The notes below the pieces were generated by a model. It was not told the DNA's origin. It ran no database searches and saw nothing but the letters and a program-made list of their open reading frames with translations. A DNA stretch of 64,000 nt from Morganella morganii (GTDB taxonomy: Bacteria > Pseudomonadota > Gammaproteobacteria > Enterobacterales > Enterobacteriaceae): positions 2,863,418 to 2,927,417 of the forward strand of contig NZ_CP069157.1 in assembly GCF_019243775.1 (NCBI RefSeq). Direction: 5' to 3'. The translations under genes were made by a program, and so were the position numbers. Below are positions 27,756 through 36,363 of the stretch, one piece after another. Numbering within the stretch: position 1 is the stretch's first letter; each line of letters begins with the position of its first letter.

Positions 27756-29330
27756 ATGAAAAAAATTGTCATACTGGGCAGTAGTGGCGGGAACCTGTAC
27801 AACCTCGGTGGTGCAGATCCTGAAAAACTTCTGAGCGAAATCTACACACAATGTCAGTCCGCCGGTATTTCTGTTGCTGCGGTGCAGTTTATTGCAGCAC
27901 AGGCGTCGATGGATGTTGCCAAACCCTCTACCGCCGCCGCGGTCTACACCCTGACAGAAGCAGATGCCGTGCCTGCGGTGACGTTCTCCGGCACCCTCGC
28001 AGAAGTTAATGACGCCGTGCGCGGCAGTGATGAACAGATTGCCCGGCTGATAGAACAGGGCGATATCGACGGCATCATTATTATGAGCGGTGATCCCCAC
28101 AACGCCAACCGCCTGGCTCTTCAGGCTGCGGCGGAAAAGAAAGTGCCGATCGCCGGTACCGGCGGCACCTCGATGGCCCATATCGCCGCCGCCGGTGCCA
28201 ATGTGATTGCCACCTCGGGTACCACCGGCACCACCAGCAGAACCCGGGCTATCTCGTTTATCTCCTCCCTGTGCAAACACTGGGGTATTAAATTCCGTCC
28301 GGTACTGGGCAGTGCAGGCAGCACCGGCGGGCCGTCCGATAAGAGTCTGCTTAAGCGGATGAATATCCGCGGCATTATGATCCCGGCTCTGCCCGGCTTT
28401 ATTGCCATGGCGATTGTACTGGCGCTGAGCCACATCCCGGGGCTGGAAAGCCTGGATGCGATCTTCCAGCTGCTGCTCAAAGGGCTGCCGGTAATTGTGG
28501 CGGTAATTGCTGCCAAACAGGTTTCCGAACTGGATGAGGTTTCGATTGTTTCCGGGGTTGTCGCCGGGGTGCTCTCGGTCGAGGGTGGTCTGATCGGCGG
28601 GATTGCAGGCGGGATCATGGCAGGTATTTTTGTCCGTTACCTGTTTGCCCTGTGCATCAGCTGGAAGTTCCCGATGACCACCGTCAACATCGTGGCGGGC
28701 GGGATTTCCGGTCTGGCCGCCGGTCTTATCATGTTCTATTTCCTCAGTCCGCTGGCGCTGCTGGCCGGTAACCACATCAAACTGGCGCTGGAAAGCACCC
28801 TCGCCTTCAGCCCGGTTCTGGCAGGCCTGCTGGCCGGTCTGGTTATCTGGCCTGCGATCCTCGGTGGTGTGTATCACGCGGTGATCCTGCCGCTGGTACT
28901 GCTCGAGATGGAAAAAACCGGTGTCAGCTTCCTCGGCGCGGTGGATATGGTCGGGCTGGTGATGGTTGCCGCCGGTATTAACCTGGCAAACGTCATTGCC
29001 CCGCGTGAACGCAGTGAGGCGGCGGTCGCCGCCCCGGGACTGCTTATCAATCTGGGATTCGGCACCTTTGTGGAATCGGCGTATCCCTTCATGTTTGCCA
29101 ACAAAATCGTGTTCGGCGGTGCCATTCTCTCCGCCGGGATCGGCGGCATGATGCTCGGCATGTTTAATGTCAAAGGGGTGGCGTATGTCCCGGCGTTTGC
29201 CTCTCCGTTCTTATCCAGTAACGCACTTTACATGGCGCTGACCATGACCGTGATTCTGGTTTTAACCTGCGCCATAACTGTCATCGCCAACCGTTTCAGT
29301 GCCGTGACAACCGTGAAAGCCGCAGGCTGA
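27756..29330 (+). CDS. EIIC-like membrane transporter with an N-terminal Rossmann-like domain
   Basis: 524 residues in two parts. Residues 1 to about 185 are soluble and nucleotide- or sugar-phosphate-binding in look: MKKIVILGSSGGNLYNLGG, GIIIMSGDPHNANRLALQ, AGTGGTSMAHIAAAGANVIATSGTTGTTSR. Residues about 205-515 are strongly hydrophobic with glycine-rich loops (GGLIGGIAGGIMAGIFVRYLF; SAGIGGMMLGMFNVKGVAYVPAF) like fructose-type PTS IIC proteins. No IIA or IIB domain is fused or adjacent: no His- or Cys-phosphorylation motif was recognised. Databases tend to label such proteins only as PTS sugar transporter (from memory). The substrate is unknown. First gene of a four-gene unit. Confidence 0.75.
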   Translation: MKKIVILGSSGGNLYNLGGADPEKLLSEIYTQCQSAGISVAAVQFIAAQASMDVAKPSTAAAVYTLTEADAVPAVTFSGTLAEVNDAVRGSDEQIARLIEQGDIDGIIIMSGDPHNANRLALQAAAEKKVPIAGTGGTSMAHIAAAGANVIATSGTTGTTSRTRAISFISSLCKHWGIKFRPVLGSAGSTGGPSDKSLLKRMNIRGIMIPALPGFIAMAIVLALSHIPGLESLDAIFQLLLKGLPVIVAVIAAKQVSELDEVSIVSGVVAGVLSVEGGLIGGIAGGIMAGIFVRYLFALCISWKFPMTTVNIVAGGISGLAAGLIMFYFLSPLALLAGNHIKLALESTLAFSPVLAGLLAGLVIWPAILGGVYHAVILPLVLLEMEKTGVSFLGAVDMVGLVMVAAGINLANVIAPRERSEAAVAAPGLLINLGFGTFVESAYPFMFANKIVFGGAILSAGIGGMMLGMFNVKGVAYVPAFASPFLSSNALYMALTMTVILVLTCAITVIANRFSAVTTVKAAG

Positions 29331-29357
29331 TGCAAAGACGACACAGCAAAGAATAAG

Positions 29358-29373
29358 TGTGAAAAATATCACA
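29358..29373. promoter_or_regulatory. Consensus CRP site between the EIIC-like and DUF7916 genes
   Basis: TGTGA-AAAATA-TCACA matches all 10 defined positions of the CRP consensus, with G and C flanks continuing the symmetry. It begins 28 bases after the EIIC-like stop and lies 121 bases before the DUF7916 start, suggesting a second catabolite-controlled promoter inside the operon. Confidence 0.65.
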
Positions 29374-29397
29374 CGCCAACACCAGGGCTTTATAAAA

Positions 29398-29417
29398 ACG
29401 GCACCTCCGGGTGCCGT
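29398..29417 (+). other. Stable hairpin without a T-run, intercistronic
   Basis: ACGGCACC / GGTGCCGT, 8-bp stem closed by a TCCG tetraloop. No T-run follows, so it is more likely an RNA-stabilising or processing hairpin, or part of a leader, than a terminator. Confidence 0.45.
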
Positions 29418-29453
29418 CATACAAAAACACAAAAAAAGTAATAAGAGGTTGAT

Positions 29454-29486
29454 ATGTTTATAGGTGATATGAATAAAAAAACGTGA
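29454..29486 (+). other. 10-codon leader ORF, or the frameshifted true start of the DUF7916 gene
   Basis: ATG at 29454 with a good ribosome-binding site (AAGAGG) reads MFIGDMNKKT and stops at TGA 29484-29486. Removing one A from its run of seven (29475-29481) would join it in frame to the next gene as MNKKREQAMAKVRNAI, a natural-looking helix. Either a leader peptide, programmed slippage, or an indel in the true 5' end. Confidence 0.4.
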
Positions 29487-29493
29487 ACAGGCC

Positions 29494-30297
29494 ATGGCGA
29501 AAGTCAGAAATGCTATTGCGCTGCACAACGGGCAGACTCTGCTCAGCACAGGTATCACCGGTGATGACGCGCGACTGGCGAAAGCAGTGTGTGATGCCGG
29601 GGTCAAAATGCTGGAGCCGAACCATCCGGCGCTGGCGCTGGCACGCGGACACAGGGGCGTGAATAACATGCACGCTGCCGAACAGATCCGCCATGAGATC
29701 TCCACCGCGCAGATGGCGGAAGCCGTCAACGGTATCCGCAATGTGATCCCGGATGATGTCTTTATTACGGTCGGGATCGCCGGCGGATTCACCGAAACCA
29801 TCCCGGTGCCGGTGACAGAAGAGGATATTTTACAGATCGCCCGTGCCGGAGCTGACGGCCTGCACACCCATAAATCCACTTTTGAGGATCTGGCAGATAT
29901 TGTCAGTCTTGCGCACCGCTTCGGCCTGACCGTGGATGCCTACATCGGCCACCCGGACGATCTGCATACCTTTGGTATCCCGGCGGAAACCCCGGAAGAA
30001 GTCGCGGAAGTGGCGAAGAAAATGGAAGCCATCGGCGTGGATATGATCGGCCTGATGACCGGTATGAGCTACGAGGGCGTGGCTGCCGGTGAAATTCCGG
30101 AACAGATTAAAGCCCGGCTGAAAGCGCTGGTCGGCGCAGTCAGTGTCCCGACGCTGGCGGAAGGCGGTATTAACGTCGCCAATGCCAAAGCGTTTAAAGA
30201 AACCGGGGTGAATATTTTAGTGGTCGGCACCGCAATTGATAACGTGGTGTGTCAGGCGGCTGCACAGGTTACTCAATCCTTTATTCATCACAACTGA
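29494..30297 (+). CDS. DUF7916-family predicted TIM-barrel protein, function unknown
   Basis: 267 residues from ATG 29494. Barrel-like pattern with a C-terminal phosphate site: TLAEGGINVANAKAFKETGVNILVVGTAIDN resembles HisA/HisF, NanE and ThiE-type phosphate-binding ends. Other conserved-looking stretches are MLEPNHPALALARGHRGVNNMHAAEQIRHEIS, TVGIAGGFTETIPV and YIGHPDDLHTFGIP with an acid/histidine pair. A phospho-sugar aldolase, isomerase or epimerase is a fair guess, no more. The ribosome-binding site is poor, and the better one belongs to the 29454 ATG, so the true N terminus may be 13 residues longer. Confidence 0.75.
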   Translation: MAKVRNAIALHNGQTLLSTGITGDDARLAKAVCDAGVKMLEPNHPALALARGHRGVNNMHAAEQIRHEISTAQMAEAVNGIRNVIPDDVFITVGIAGGFTETIPVPVTEEDILQIARAGADGLHTHKSTFEDLADIVSLAHRFGLTVDAYIGHPDDLHTFGIPAETPEEVAEVAKKMEAIGVDMIGLMTGMSYEGVAAGEIPEQIKARLKALVGAVSVPTLAEGGINVANAKAFKETGVNILVVGTAIDNVVCQAAAQVTQSFIHHN

Positions 30298-30340
30298 CTG
30301 AATTTCCAATGCGGGGGCACCGCTCCCGCTGAGGCTCTTT

Positions 30341-31150
30341 ATGACCACACTGGCTATCGATCTCGACGGCACGCTTTTACATCCGGATAACCGTATTTCA
30401 GAGGGCAACCGCCGGGCACTGCTGGCGCTGCCGCCGGAAACGGATATTGTGATCTGCTCTGCCCGCCCGCTGCGGGCAATTTTGTCTCTGACGGACAGCG
30501 CCGGGCTGCTTCCGGTGATCCGCGCTATCGGCGCCTGTAACGGTGCGGTGATTTATGACTGCCGTACACAATCCGTTCTGAGCCGGGCAACCCTGTCTCC
30601 GGTAATGTTATCCGCACTGCAAAACCTGCTCACCACCGGCTGGCATGCTTTCGGTGAGGATGCTCTGCTCTGTCCGCCGGGGGAAATATCAGAATACACC
30701 ATTCATGAAGCTGAATTATTCGGCCTGCCAATACAAACGCTCGCGGCAGACGATATTTTCAGCCGGACAGATATCATTAAAATCACCCTGTGCGGAGAAG
30801 CAGAAGCCCTGCGGCAACGGGCTGAAATCCTTCGTCCGCTGTTACCGGCAAAGGTCAGCGCATTCTTTACCGACCAGCACTATTTTGAACTGGTTCCGGC
30901 ATCCGTGAGCAAAGGCAGTACCCTGCAAATACTGGCGGAGCGCGGTATTCTGCGGCCGGGAACCATCATGGCCATCGGGGATCAGGAAAACGATCTCTCT
31001 TTATTTGCCGCATCGGATCTGCGCGTGGCAATGGGCAATGCCGTACCGGCACTGAAGCAGGCCGCCGGGTATATTACGGCTGACTGCCGGGAGGATGGCG
31101 TTGCTGCCGCACTTCATCATTACAGAGCGGCATTCCGCAACGACACATAA
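30341..31150 (+). CDS. Cof-type HAD phosphatase
   Basis: 269 residues. HAD motif [14 protein letters not shown] at residues 4-16, motif [10 protein letters not shown], a Cof-type (subclass IIB) cap between about 80 and 190, conserved lysine in [12 protein letters not shown], and motif [19 protein letters not shown] near residue 213. Probably removes phosphate from a sugar phosphate; in this operon it may act on the product of the DUF7916 protein, or guard against sugar-phosphate stress. It follows the DUF7916 gene by 43 bases. Confidence 0.85.
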   Translation: MTTLAIDLDGTLLHPDNRISEGNRRALLALPPETDIVICSARPLRAILSLTDSAGLLPVIRAIGACNGAVIYDCRTQSVLSRATLSPVMLSALQNLLTTGWHAFGEDALLCPPGEISEYTIHEAELFGLPIQTLAADDIFSRTDIIKITLCGEAEALRQRAEILRPLLPAKVSAFFTDQHYFELVPASVSKGSTLQILAERGILRPGTIMAIGDQENDLSLFAASDLRVAMGNAVPALKQAAGYITADCREDGVAAALHHYRAAFRNDT

Positions 31151-31193
31151 TGCGCTAATATTGTTCATGTTTACGAGTGTGATGAGAACGGTC

Positions 31194-31949
31194 ATGAATC
31201 CGATAAAAAGAAAGGAATACATCCTCGATCTGCTGAATCAGCAGGGGGAAGTCAGTGTGCAGGATCTTGCTGATACACTGAATGTCACCTCTGAGACGAT
31301 CCGCCGTGATCTCTCCATTCTGGAGAAAGAAGGCGAGATCATCAAAATTCACGGCGGGGCGATGAAGAAAAAGAGTGTCAGCGAAGGCAGCTTTGAACAG
31401 CGGCTGGAACTGAACCGCGAGGAAAAAATGACCCTCGCGCGCTATGCTGCCGGGCTGATTTCCGAGCACGACACACTGTATATCGATTCCTGTTCGACAA
31501 CGCTGCTGTTTTCCGCGCAGTTACCGGCAATTGCATTTACCGTTTTCACCAATTCTGCCCTTATTGCGGATAAAATTGCCTCACAAAACCCGCTGGCAAA
31601 AGTGTATGTGCTGGGTGGTGAATACAACCATGAATTCCGGGCCAATCTCGGTGCGAAAACCCTGCATGAAATTGATCATATTTATGCGGACTTCGCCTTT
31701 GTCGGCGCAGGCGGTGTGCGTGATGAAGGTATTCTGGTCAAAAGCGTTGAAGAAGGCATGATTGCGCGGAAAATGCTGGAAAAAAGTAAGCAGAAAATTA
31801 TTCTGGCCGACTCCAGCAAATTCGGCCAGCAGGGGATTTTAAAGATCGCGGAGATTGCCGTTATCGATAAAATTATCTGTGACGATAAATGGCAGAAAGC
31901 ACACGAATTCCGTGAAAAATATCCGGAAAAAGTCGTTATCGTGCCATAA
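31194..31949 (+). CDS. DeoR-family transcriptional regulator
   Basis: 251 residues from ATG 31194, the usual family length; the same frame opens earlier (31095, 31182), but the canonical start [56 protein letters not shown] is at 31194. The C-terminal sugar-phosphate sensor has [24 protein letters not shown] and [15 protein letters not shown]. DeoR proteins sense a phosphorylated sugar, so the operon probably makes or degrades one. Likely operator at 27671-27706. Ends 12 bases before a converging gene. Confidence 0.87.
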   Translation: MNPIKRKEYILDLLNQQGEVSVQDLADTLNVTSETIRRDLSILEKEGEIIKIHGGAMKKKSVSEGSFEQRLELNREEKMTLARYAAGLISEHDTLYIDSCSTTLLFSAQLPAIAFTVFTNSALIADKIASQNPLAKVYVLGGEYNHEFRANLGAKTLHEIDHIYADFAFVGAGGVRDEGILVKSVEEGMIARKMLEKSKQKIILADSSKFGQQGILKIAEIAVIDKIICDDKWQKAHEFREKYPEKVVIVP

Positions 31950-31960
31950 GGGAAAAAACC

Positions 31961-32638
31961 TTACAGCTGTGACGGCTCGCTGTGATGGCCGGTCATCCGC
32001 CCGTCCTTCATCACCACATTGAGGCTGCCGTTATAAAATTCCGCCAGGAAAACGCTCTCAGGGTCGTCAATTCCCTGCTGTTTCAGGCGCTCTGCCAGCC
32101 ACGCCTCATCATGACCAATCTGCTCCAGCTCATGTTTGCGCGGCACGCCGTCTTTCATCACAATAACTGACGGCATCTGTGACTGGTCACAAATCACCGT
32201 CAGCTGGCCGTCCGGCTCTATCTGCGCATAATACACATCGCGGTATGAATAGATCCCCTGTGCATGCATGCGGGAGGTGATATTCAGAATATCGATCTTA
32301 TTGCGCTTCTCATGAATGCTATCCATGATAAATACCCCGTTTTTAATAATGGGGATCGGGTTACCGATAGTCACCGCGCGCAGTACACTGATATGTTTGC
32401 TGACCCAATTGATTATGCTGATAAAACTCACCCCCATCAGCAGAATAATAATATATTGCGTCAGCGGAATAGTATCACTGTAAATAACACCGCCGATAAT
32501 GCCGCCCAGTACAAAGTTTCCAATAAAATCAACCGGTGTCATTTGTGATAATTGGGTTTTCCCGGAGATATTCATGTGCGTTAACACAATAACAAAGCCG
32601 ATGATAAATTTAACGATAACCAGCAGATAATATGTCAT
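31961..32638 (-). CDS. DUF421 (YetF/YcaP-like) membrane protein
   Basis: 225 residues. Three N-terminal membrane segments (about 3-22, 36-56, 60-80) followed by a cytoplasmic DUF421 domain with NPIPIIKNGVFIMDSI, the helix KIDILNITSRMHAQGIYSYRDVYYAQIEPDGQLTVI, and a C-terminal MKDGVPRKHELEQIGHDEAWLAERLKQQGI. The family is widespread in Enterobacterales; its function is unclear. Not linked to the DeoR operon by strand; transcribed alone from the 32639-32948 gap. Confidence 0.82.
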   Translation of the reverse strand: MTYYLLVIVKFIIGFVIVLTHMNISGKTQLSQMTPVDFIGNFVLGGIIGGVIYSDTIPLTQYIIILLMGVSFISIINWVSKHISVLRAVTIGNPIPIIKNGVFIMDSIHEKRNKIDILNITSRMHAQGIYSYRDVYYAQIEPDGQLTVICDQSQMPSVIVMKDGVPRKHELEQIGHDEAWLAERLKQQGIDDPESVFLAEFYNGSLNVVMKDGRMTGHHSEPSQL

Positions 32639-32948
32639 GGTATTTCCTTACACTGACAAACAACGCTAACCAACTGAAATAAAACATGTTACTATGTTGC
32701 GCTTATAAGACTGCATTCTGTATTGATATTACCGGATATTTTTATGCAGCGGGATATTATTTTATGCCGTTACTGATAAATCCCCCTCAGCACTATACAA
32801 CCGGCGCTTCATTTTCTATGCTGAAAGGGATAACCCTGACAGAAAATTATATCTGTCAGCAGACTGCCTGATTTTATTATATAATCAATAATCGCGGACA
32901 CGATGTTATCCGGTTATTTTACTCAGTATTGCTGAAGAGGAGTTAATC
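32639..32948. other. Divergent promoter gap with an inverted repeat
   Basis: 310 bases between the leftward DUF421 gene and a rightward lipoprotein gene. A perfect 8-bp inverted repeat CTGACAGA / TCTGTCAG (32836-32843, 32852-32859) lies just upstream of a TATAAT (32880-32885); no good -35 hexamer stands 17 bases before that -10, so the repeat may be an activator site for the lipoprotein gene. A 61-codon reading at 32686-32871 looks non-coding. Confidence 0.4.
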
Positions 32949-33458
32949 ATGAAAAAAGCATTATTAAGTTCACTCATCCTTGCGGGGGTATTTGCACTGG
33001 CCACCGGGTGTGACGACAGCAGCAAAACGGATCCCGCCGCACAGAAAGCACAGGAAGGTGCCGCGCAGATTAAGGAAGCCGCAGAGCAGAAAGCGGATGA
33101 AATAAAGCAGGATGCCAAAGAGGCAGCGGATAAAACAGAGCAGAAAGCCGCTGAACTGAAACAGAATGCAACTGAAGCCGCCGGTGATGCCAAAGAAAAA
33201 GCCGGCGCGGTGATGGCTGACGCCAAAGAGAAAGCTGCCGAAATCCGTGACAGTGCCGATGCCAAAGCGGATGAACTGAAAAAAGAGGCTGATGCCCTGC
33301 TGGCTGATGCCAAAGATAAAGGTGAAGATGCCAAAAAAGCCGCGGAAGAAAAAGCCGCAGAGCTGAAACAGAAAGCGGATGAAGCCAAAGCCGCCGCTGA
33401 TAAAAAAATTGATGAGCTGAAACAGGATGTCAGCGGAAAACCCGCAGATGCTCAGTAA
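32949..33458 (+). CDS. Alanine/lysine/glutamate-rich coiled-coil lipoprotein
   Basis: 169 residues. The signal ends in a lipobox ALATGC (cysteine at residue 21) followed by DD, so the +2 aspartate predicts retention at the inner membrane. The mature protein is one long low-complexity helix built of ~11-residue units around KEAAEQKADEIKQ, DAKEKAAEIRD and KKAAEEKAAELKQ, like late-embryogenesis-abundant or apolipoprotein-like repeats. No enzyme motif. A stress-protective or envelope-spacer role is a guess. AAGAGGAG ribosome-binding site; strong terminator follows. Confidence 0.8.
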   Translation: MKKALLSSLILAGVFALATGCDDSSKTDPAAQKAQEGAAQIKEAAEQKADEIKQDAKEAADKTEQKAAELKQNATEAAGDAKEKAGAVMADAKEKAAEIRDSADAKADELKKEADALLADAKDKGEDAKKAAEEKAAELKQKADEAKAAADKKIDELKQDVSGKPADAQ

Positions 33459-33502
33459 ACCTGAACAGGTAATATCCCGTATCAATCCGTAAAACAGCCG
33501 TC

Positions 33503-33535
33503 AGCCGGAAACAATGACTGTTTCCGGCTTTTTTA
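33503..33535 (+). terminator. Terminator after the coiled-coil lipoprotein gene
   Basis: AGCCGGAAACA / TGTTTCCGGCT, 11-bp perfect stem, 5-base loop, T-run. Confidence 0.9.
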
Positions 33536-33888
33536 TTGTGTTATTTCAGGCAATTTGTCAATTACCGCAAATAAAATTCACAGATAAAAATATCTCTTTT
33601 TCCCTCAAAAATACCCCATGACTTGCCGCAGAGTGACATTTTTGGCACTATAATCCTCTTTTTTTCACCAACCGGGGGAATAAAATCTAATATCACCGCT
33701 TTTTTTTCCGCAGGTTTAGCCTGTATTTATCTCCGTTTTTTCTGATCTCCCGCTGATACTATTTTGCCGGGGTTTCTATTTACCGCTGCGCAGCCGCGTA
33801 CCGTTTTCAGAAGGAAAATCTGACGCTTTGATGCAGTTCTCCCCTTTTTACTGCCGGCGTTATCTGCAACTGATAAAAGGAATAATTC
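33536..33888. other. Gap upstream of betT
   Basis: About 350 bases, no coding signal. A TATAAT at 33649-33654 is a possible -10, with no good -35 at normal spacing, leaving a long (~230-base) leader before betT. Confidence 0.35.
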
Positions 33889-35889
33889 ATGAGTCATCAG
33901 GACACTGAACAATCCGCAAAAAAAATGAAGATTAACCCGCCGGTTTTTTATATTTCGGCCCTGGTTATTCTTCTGATTGTCGGCTTTGCCGCCCTGTTTC
34001 CCCAGACGGCGGACATACACCTCAAAGCCCTTCAGACCAGCCTGTTTAAAAATGCCAGCTGGTTCTATATCCTCGCCGTCGCCCTGATTTTACTGAGCGT
34101 CACCTTTATGGGGTTGTCCCGTTTCGGTGATATTAAACTCGGCCCTGATCACGCCCGTCCGGCATACAGTTATATTTCCTGGTTCGCCATGCTGTTCTCC
34201 GCAGGGATGGGGATCGGGCTGATGTTCTTCGGCGTCGCCGAGCCGGTGATGCATTATCTTTCCCCGCCTGTCGGCACACCGGAAACGGTTGAAGCGGCAA
34301 AAGAGGCCATGCGCCTGACCTTCTTCCACTGGGGGTTACACGCCTGGGCTATTTACGCGGTTGTGGCGCTGATCCTTGCGTTTTTCAGCTACCGCCACGG
34401 CCTGCCGCTGACACTGCGTTCCGCACTCTACCCGATTATCGGTGACCGTATTTACGGCGCAGCCGGTCACGCGGTGGATATTTTCGCTGTGGTCGGTACG
34501 GTATTCGGGGTCGCGACCTCCCTCGGCTTCGGCGTGTTACAGGTGAATGCCGGGCTGAATCATCTGTTCGGCCTGCCGCAGACAGAAACTGTTCAGGTGG
34601 TGCTGATTGTGGTGATCACCTCACTGGCCACGCTGTCGGTTGTGTCCGGTCTGGATAAAGGCATCCGTTTTCTGTCAGAGCTGAACCTCGGCCTGGCGGT
34701 TCTGCTGCTGATTATGGTCGGTGTATTAGGCCCGACCGTGCTGCTGCTGAAATCCTTTGTTGAGAACACCGGCGGCTATCTTTCTGAAATCGTCAGTAAT
34801 ACCTTTAATCTCTTTGCCTATGAGCCGAAGTCAGACGACTGGCTGGGCGGCTGGACCCTGCTTTACTGGGGCTGGTGGCTGTCGTGGTCGCCGTTTGTCG
34901 GGATGTTTATCGCGCGGATTTCACGCGGGCGCACCATCCGTGAATTTGTTTTCGGCGTGTTGTTTGTCCCGGCGGGCTTTACCCTGCTGTGGATGACCTT
35001 CTTCGGTAATACCGCCATTGATCTGATCAAAAATCAGGGTGCAACCGCCCTCGCCGCGGTGGTGAAAGAGGATGTGTCACTGGCACTGTTCCAGTTCCTC
35101 GAGTATTTCCCGTTCTCCACGGTGCTCTCTTTCTTTGCCATGCTGATGGTGATTGTCTTCTTCGTCACTTCCGCTGACTCCGGCGCGATGGTGGTGGATA
35201 CCCTGGCCTCCGGCGGGGATACCCACACGCCGGTCTGGCAGCGGATCTTCTGGGCCGGACTGATGGGCGTGGTGGCGATCACTCTGCTGCTGGCCGGGGG
35301 ATTATCCGCCCTGCAGACCGTAACTATCGCCAGCGCCCTGCCGTTTGCGGTTGTGCTGCTGTTCTCGATTTACGGACTGATCAAAGCCCTGCGGATTGAT
35401 GTGCATAAACGCGACAGTCAGCAACTGGCGACCATTGCACCGACCGCCAGCCGCAACCCGATCCCGTGGCAGCGCCGTCTGCGTAATATCGGCTATTTCC
35501 CGAAACGTTCGCTGGTCAAACGCTTTATTGATGAAGTGGTGTCAGAGGCGATGGACATGGTGTCTCAGGAGCTGGAAAAACAGAGCACACCGAGCCATAT
35601 CGACCGCAGCCGCGACGACCGGATCACCTTTGAGGTCGATCTGGGGGATGATATGAACTTTATCTATGAAACCCGGCTGCGCTATTACAATCAGCCGTCC
35701 TTTGCCCTTTCCGGTATGACCGACGAGGAAAAAGATGAGGAACACCGCTATTACCGCGCGGAAATCCATCTGAAAGAGGGCGGACAGGATTATGACATTA
35801 TGGGCTGGAACAAGGAGCAGATTATTCATGACATCCTTGACCAGTACGAAAAACATATTCACTTCCTGCATCTGCTCGGCAAGAAGTAA
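33889..35889 (+). CDS. betT: BCCT-family choline/betaine transporter, BetT type
   Basis: 666 residues, 12 membrane segments, plus a long C-terminal cytoplasmic tail of ~160 residues (from about 505) as in E. coli BetT (677). Family marks: the glycine stretch AMLFSAGMGIGLMFFGVAEPVMHY (about 100-123) and the tryptophan-rich TM8 YWGWWLSWSPFVGMFIARISRGRTIREF. Proton- or sodium-driven uptake of choline for osmoprotection is the likely role. No betIBA genes are adjacent, so the transporter is genetically alone. AAAAGGA ribosome-binding site. Confidence 0.88.
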   Translation: MSHQDTEQSAKKMKINPPVFYISALVILLIVGFAALFPQTADIHLKALQTSLFKNASWFYILAVALILLSVTFMGLSRFGDIKLGPDHARPAYSYISWFAMLFSAGMGIGLMFFGVAEPVMHYLSPPVGTPETVEAAKEAMRLTFFHWGLHAWAIYAVVALILAFFSYRHGLPLTLRSALYPIIGDRIYGAAGHAVDIFAVVGTVFGVATSLGFGVLQVNAGLNHLFGLPQTETVQVVLIVVITSLATLSVVSGLDKGIRFLSELNLGLAVLLLIMVGVLGPTVLLLKSFVENTGGYLSEIVSNTFNLFAYEPKSDDWLGGWTLLYWGWWLSWSPFVGMFIARISRGRTIREFVFGVLFVPAGFTLLWMTFFGNTAIDLIKNQGATALAAVVKEDVSLALFQFLEYFPFSTVLSFFAMLMVIVFFVTSADSGAMVVDTLASGGDTHTPVWQRIFWAGLMGVVAITLLLAGGLSALQTVTIASALPFAVVLLFSIYGLIKALRIDVHKRDSQQLATIAPTASRNPIPWQRRLRNIGYFPKRSLVKRFIDEVVSEAMDMVSQELEKQSTPSHIDRSRDDRITFEVDLGDDMNFIYETRLRYYNQPSFALSGMTDEEKDEEHRYYRAEIHLKEGGQDYDIMGWNKEQIIHDILDQYEKHIHFLHLLGKK

Positions 35890-35907
35890 GCCTGTCACTG
35901 TAAAAAT

Positions 35908-35934
35908 GCCGCTCATCTGAGCGGCCTTTTTTTA
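35908..35934 (+). terminator. Terminator between betT and hpaR
   Basis: GCCGCTCA / TGAGCGGC stem with A-run before and T-run after; serves both converging genes and touches the hpaR stop. Confidence 0.85.
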
Positions 35935-36363
35935 TTCTTCTTCGTTGTCGCGCTGCGGCAGTGCAACCAGCTCATCCAGCAGTGCATAGAGCTGGCGTAC
36001 CTTCTCCGGTGTGAACTGTAATTCCAGCGCCTGATAGCCGGTCTCCACTTCCGCCTGCACACGGTGATACAGTGCCATGCCTTCGTCAGTCAGGGAGAGG
36101 TAGAGTTTGCGCTGATCACTGAGGGGCTTGAGGCGGTGGATAATGCCCGCTTTTTCCATCCGCGTCAGAATACCGGTCAGGCTGGGACGCAGAATACAGC
36201 TTTTCTGTGCCAGAAGATGAAAATCGAGCGACGGGGTCTTAGCCAGTATGCGAATGATCCGCCACTGCTGCTCCGTCAGTTGGTGTGCTTTCAGGGTCGG
36301 GCGAAAGTAGCCGAGGACCACTTCACGGGCCTGCAAAAGGGCGATAAGTAATGATTCATGCAT
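35932..36363 (-). CDS. hpaR: HpaR-type MarR regulator
   Basis: 143 residues, winged helix of the MarR family: LTEQQWRIIRILAKTPSLDFHLLAQKSCILRPSLTGILTRMEKAGIIHRLKPLSDQRKLYLSLTDEG. This matches the regulator of homoprotocatechuate/4-hydroxyphenylacetate degradation (HpaR/HpcR) in length and sequence feel. It is divergent from an aldehyde dehydrogenase gene, with 238 bases between. A short repeat GATGT-ACTC-ACATC (36382-36395) near its own start could be its operator. The rest of the hpa pathway, except hpaC, is not in this window. Confidence 0.8.
   Translation of the reverse strand: MHESLLIALLQAREVVLGYFRPTLKAHQLTEQQWRIIRILAKTPSLDFHLLAQKSCILRPSLTGILTRMEKAGIIHRLKPLSDQRKLYLSLTDEGMALYHRVQAEVETGYQALELQFTPEKVRQLYALLDELVALPQRDNEEE

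Noticed and set aside
27729-28877. Long minus-strand open reading frame (382 codons) opposite the EIIC-like gene
   Set aside because: Low-complexity, glutamine/histidine/arginine-rich translation that mirrors the GC-rich third positions of the plus-strand gene; no start context or known domain.
32906-33485. Minus-strand frames opposite the coiled-coil lipoprotein gene (serine/alanine- or phenylalanine-rich)
   Set aside because: Products of the repetitive GCN/AAR codons of the true gene read backwards.
33649-33654. TATAAT before betT as part of a sigma54 or sigma70 promoter
   Set aside because: TTGGCAC nearby suggests sigma54, but the -12 element (TTGC) is not at the right place, and no -35 hexamer fits at 17 bases; kept only as a possible -10.
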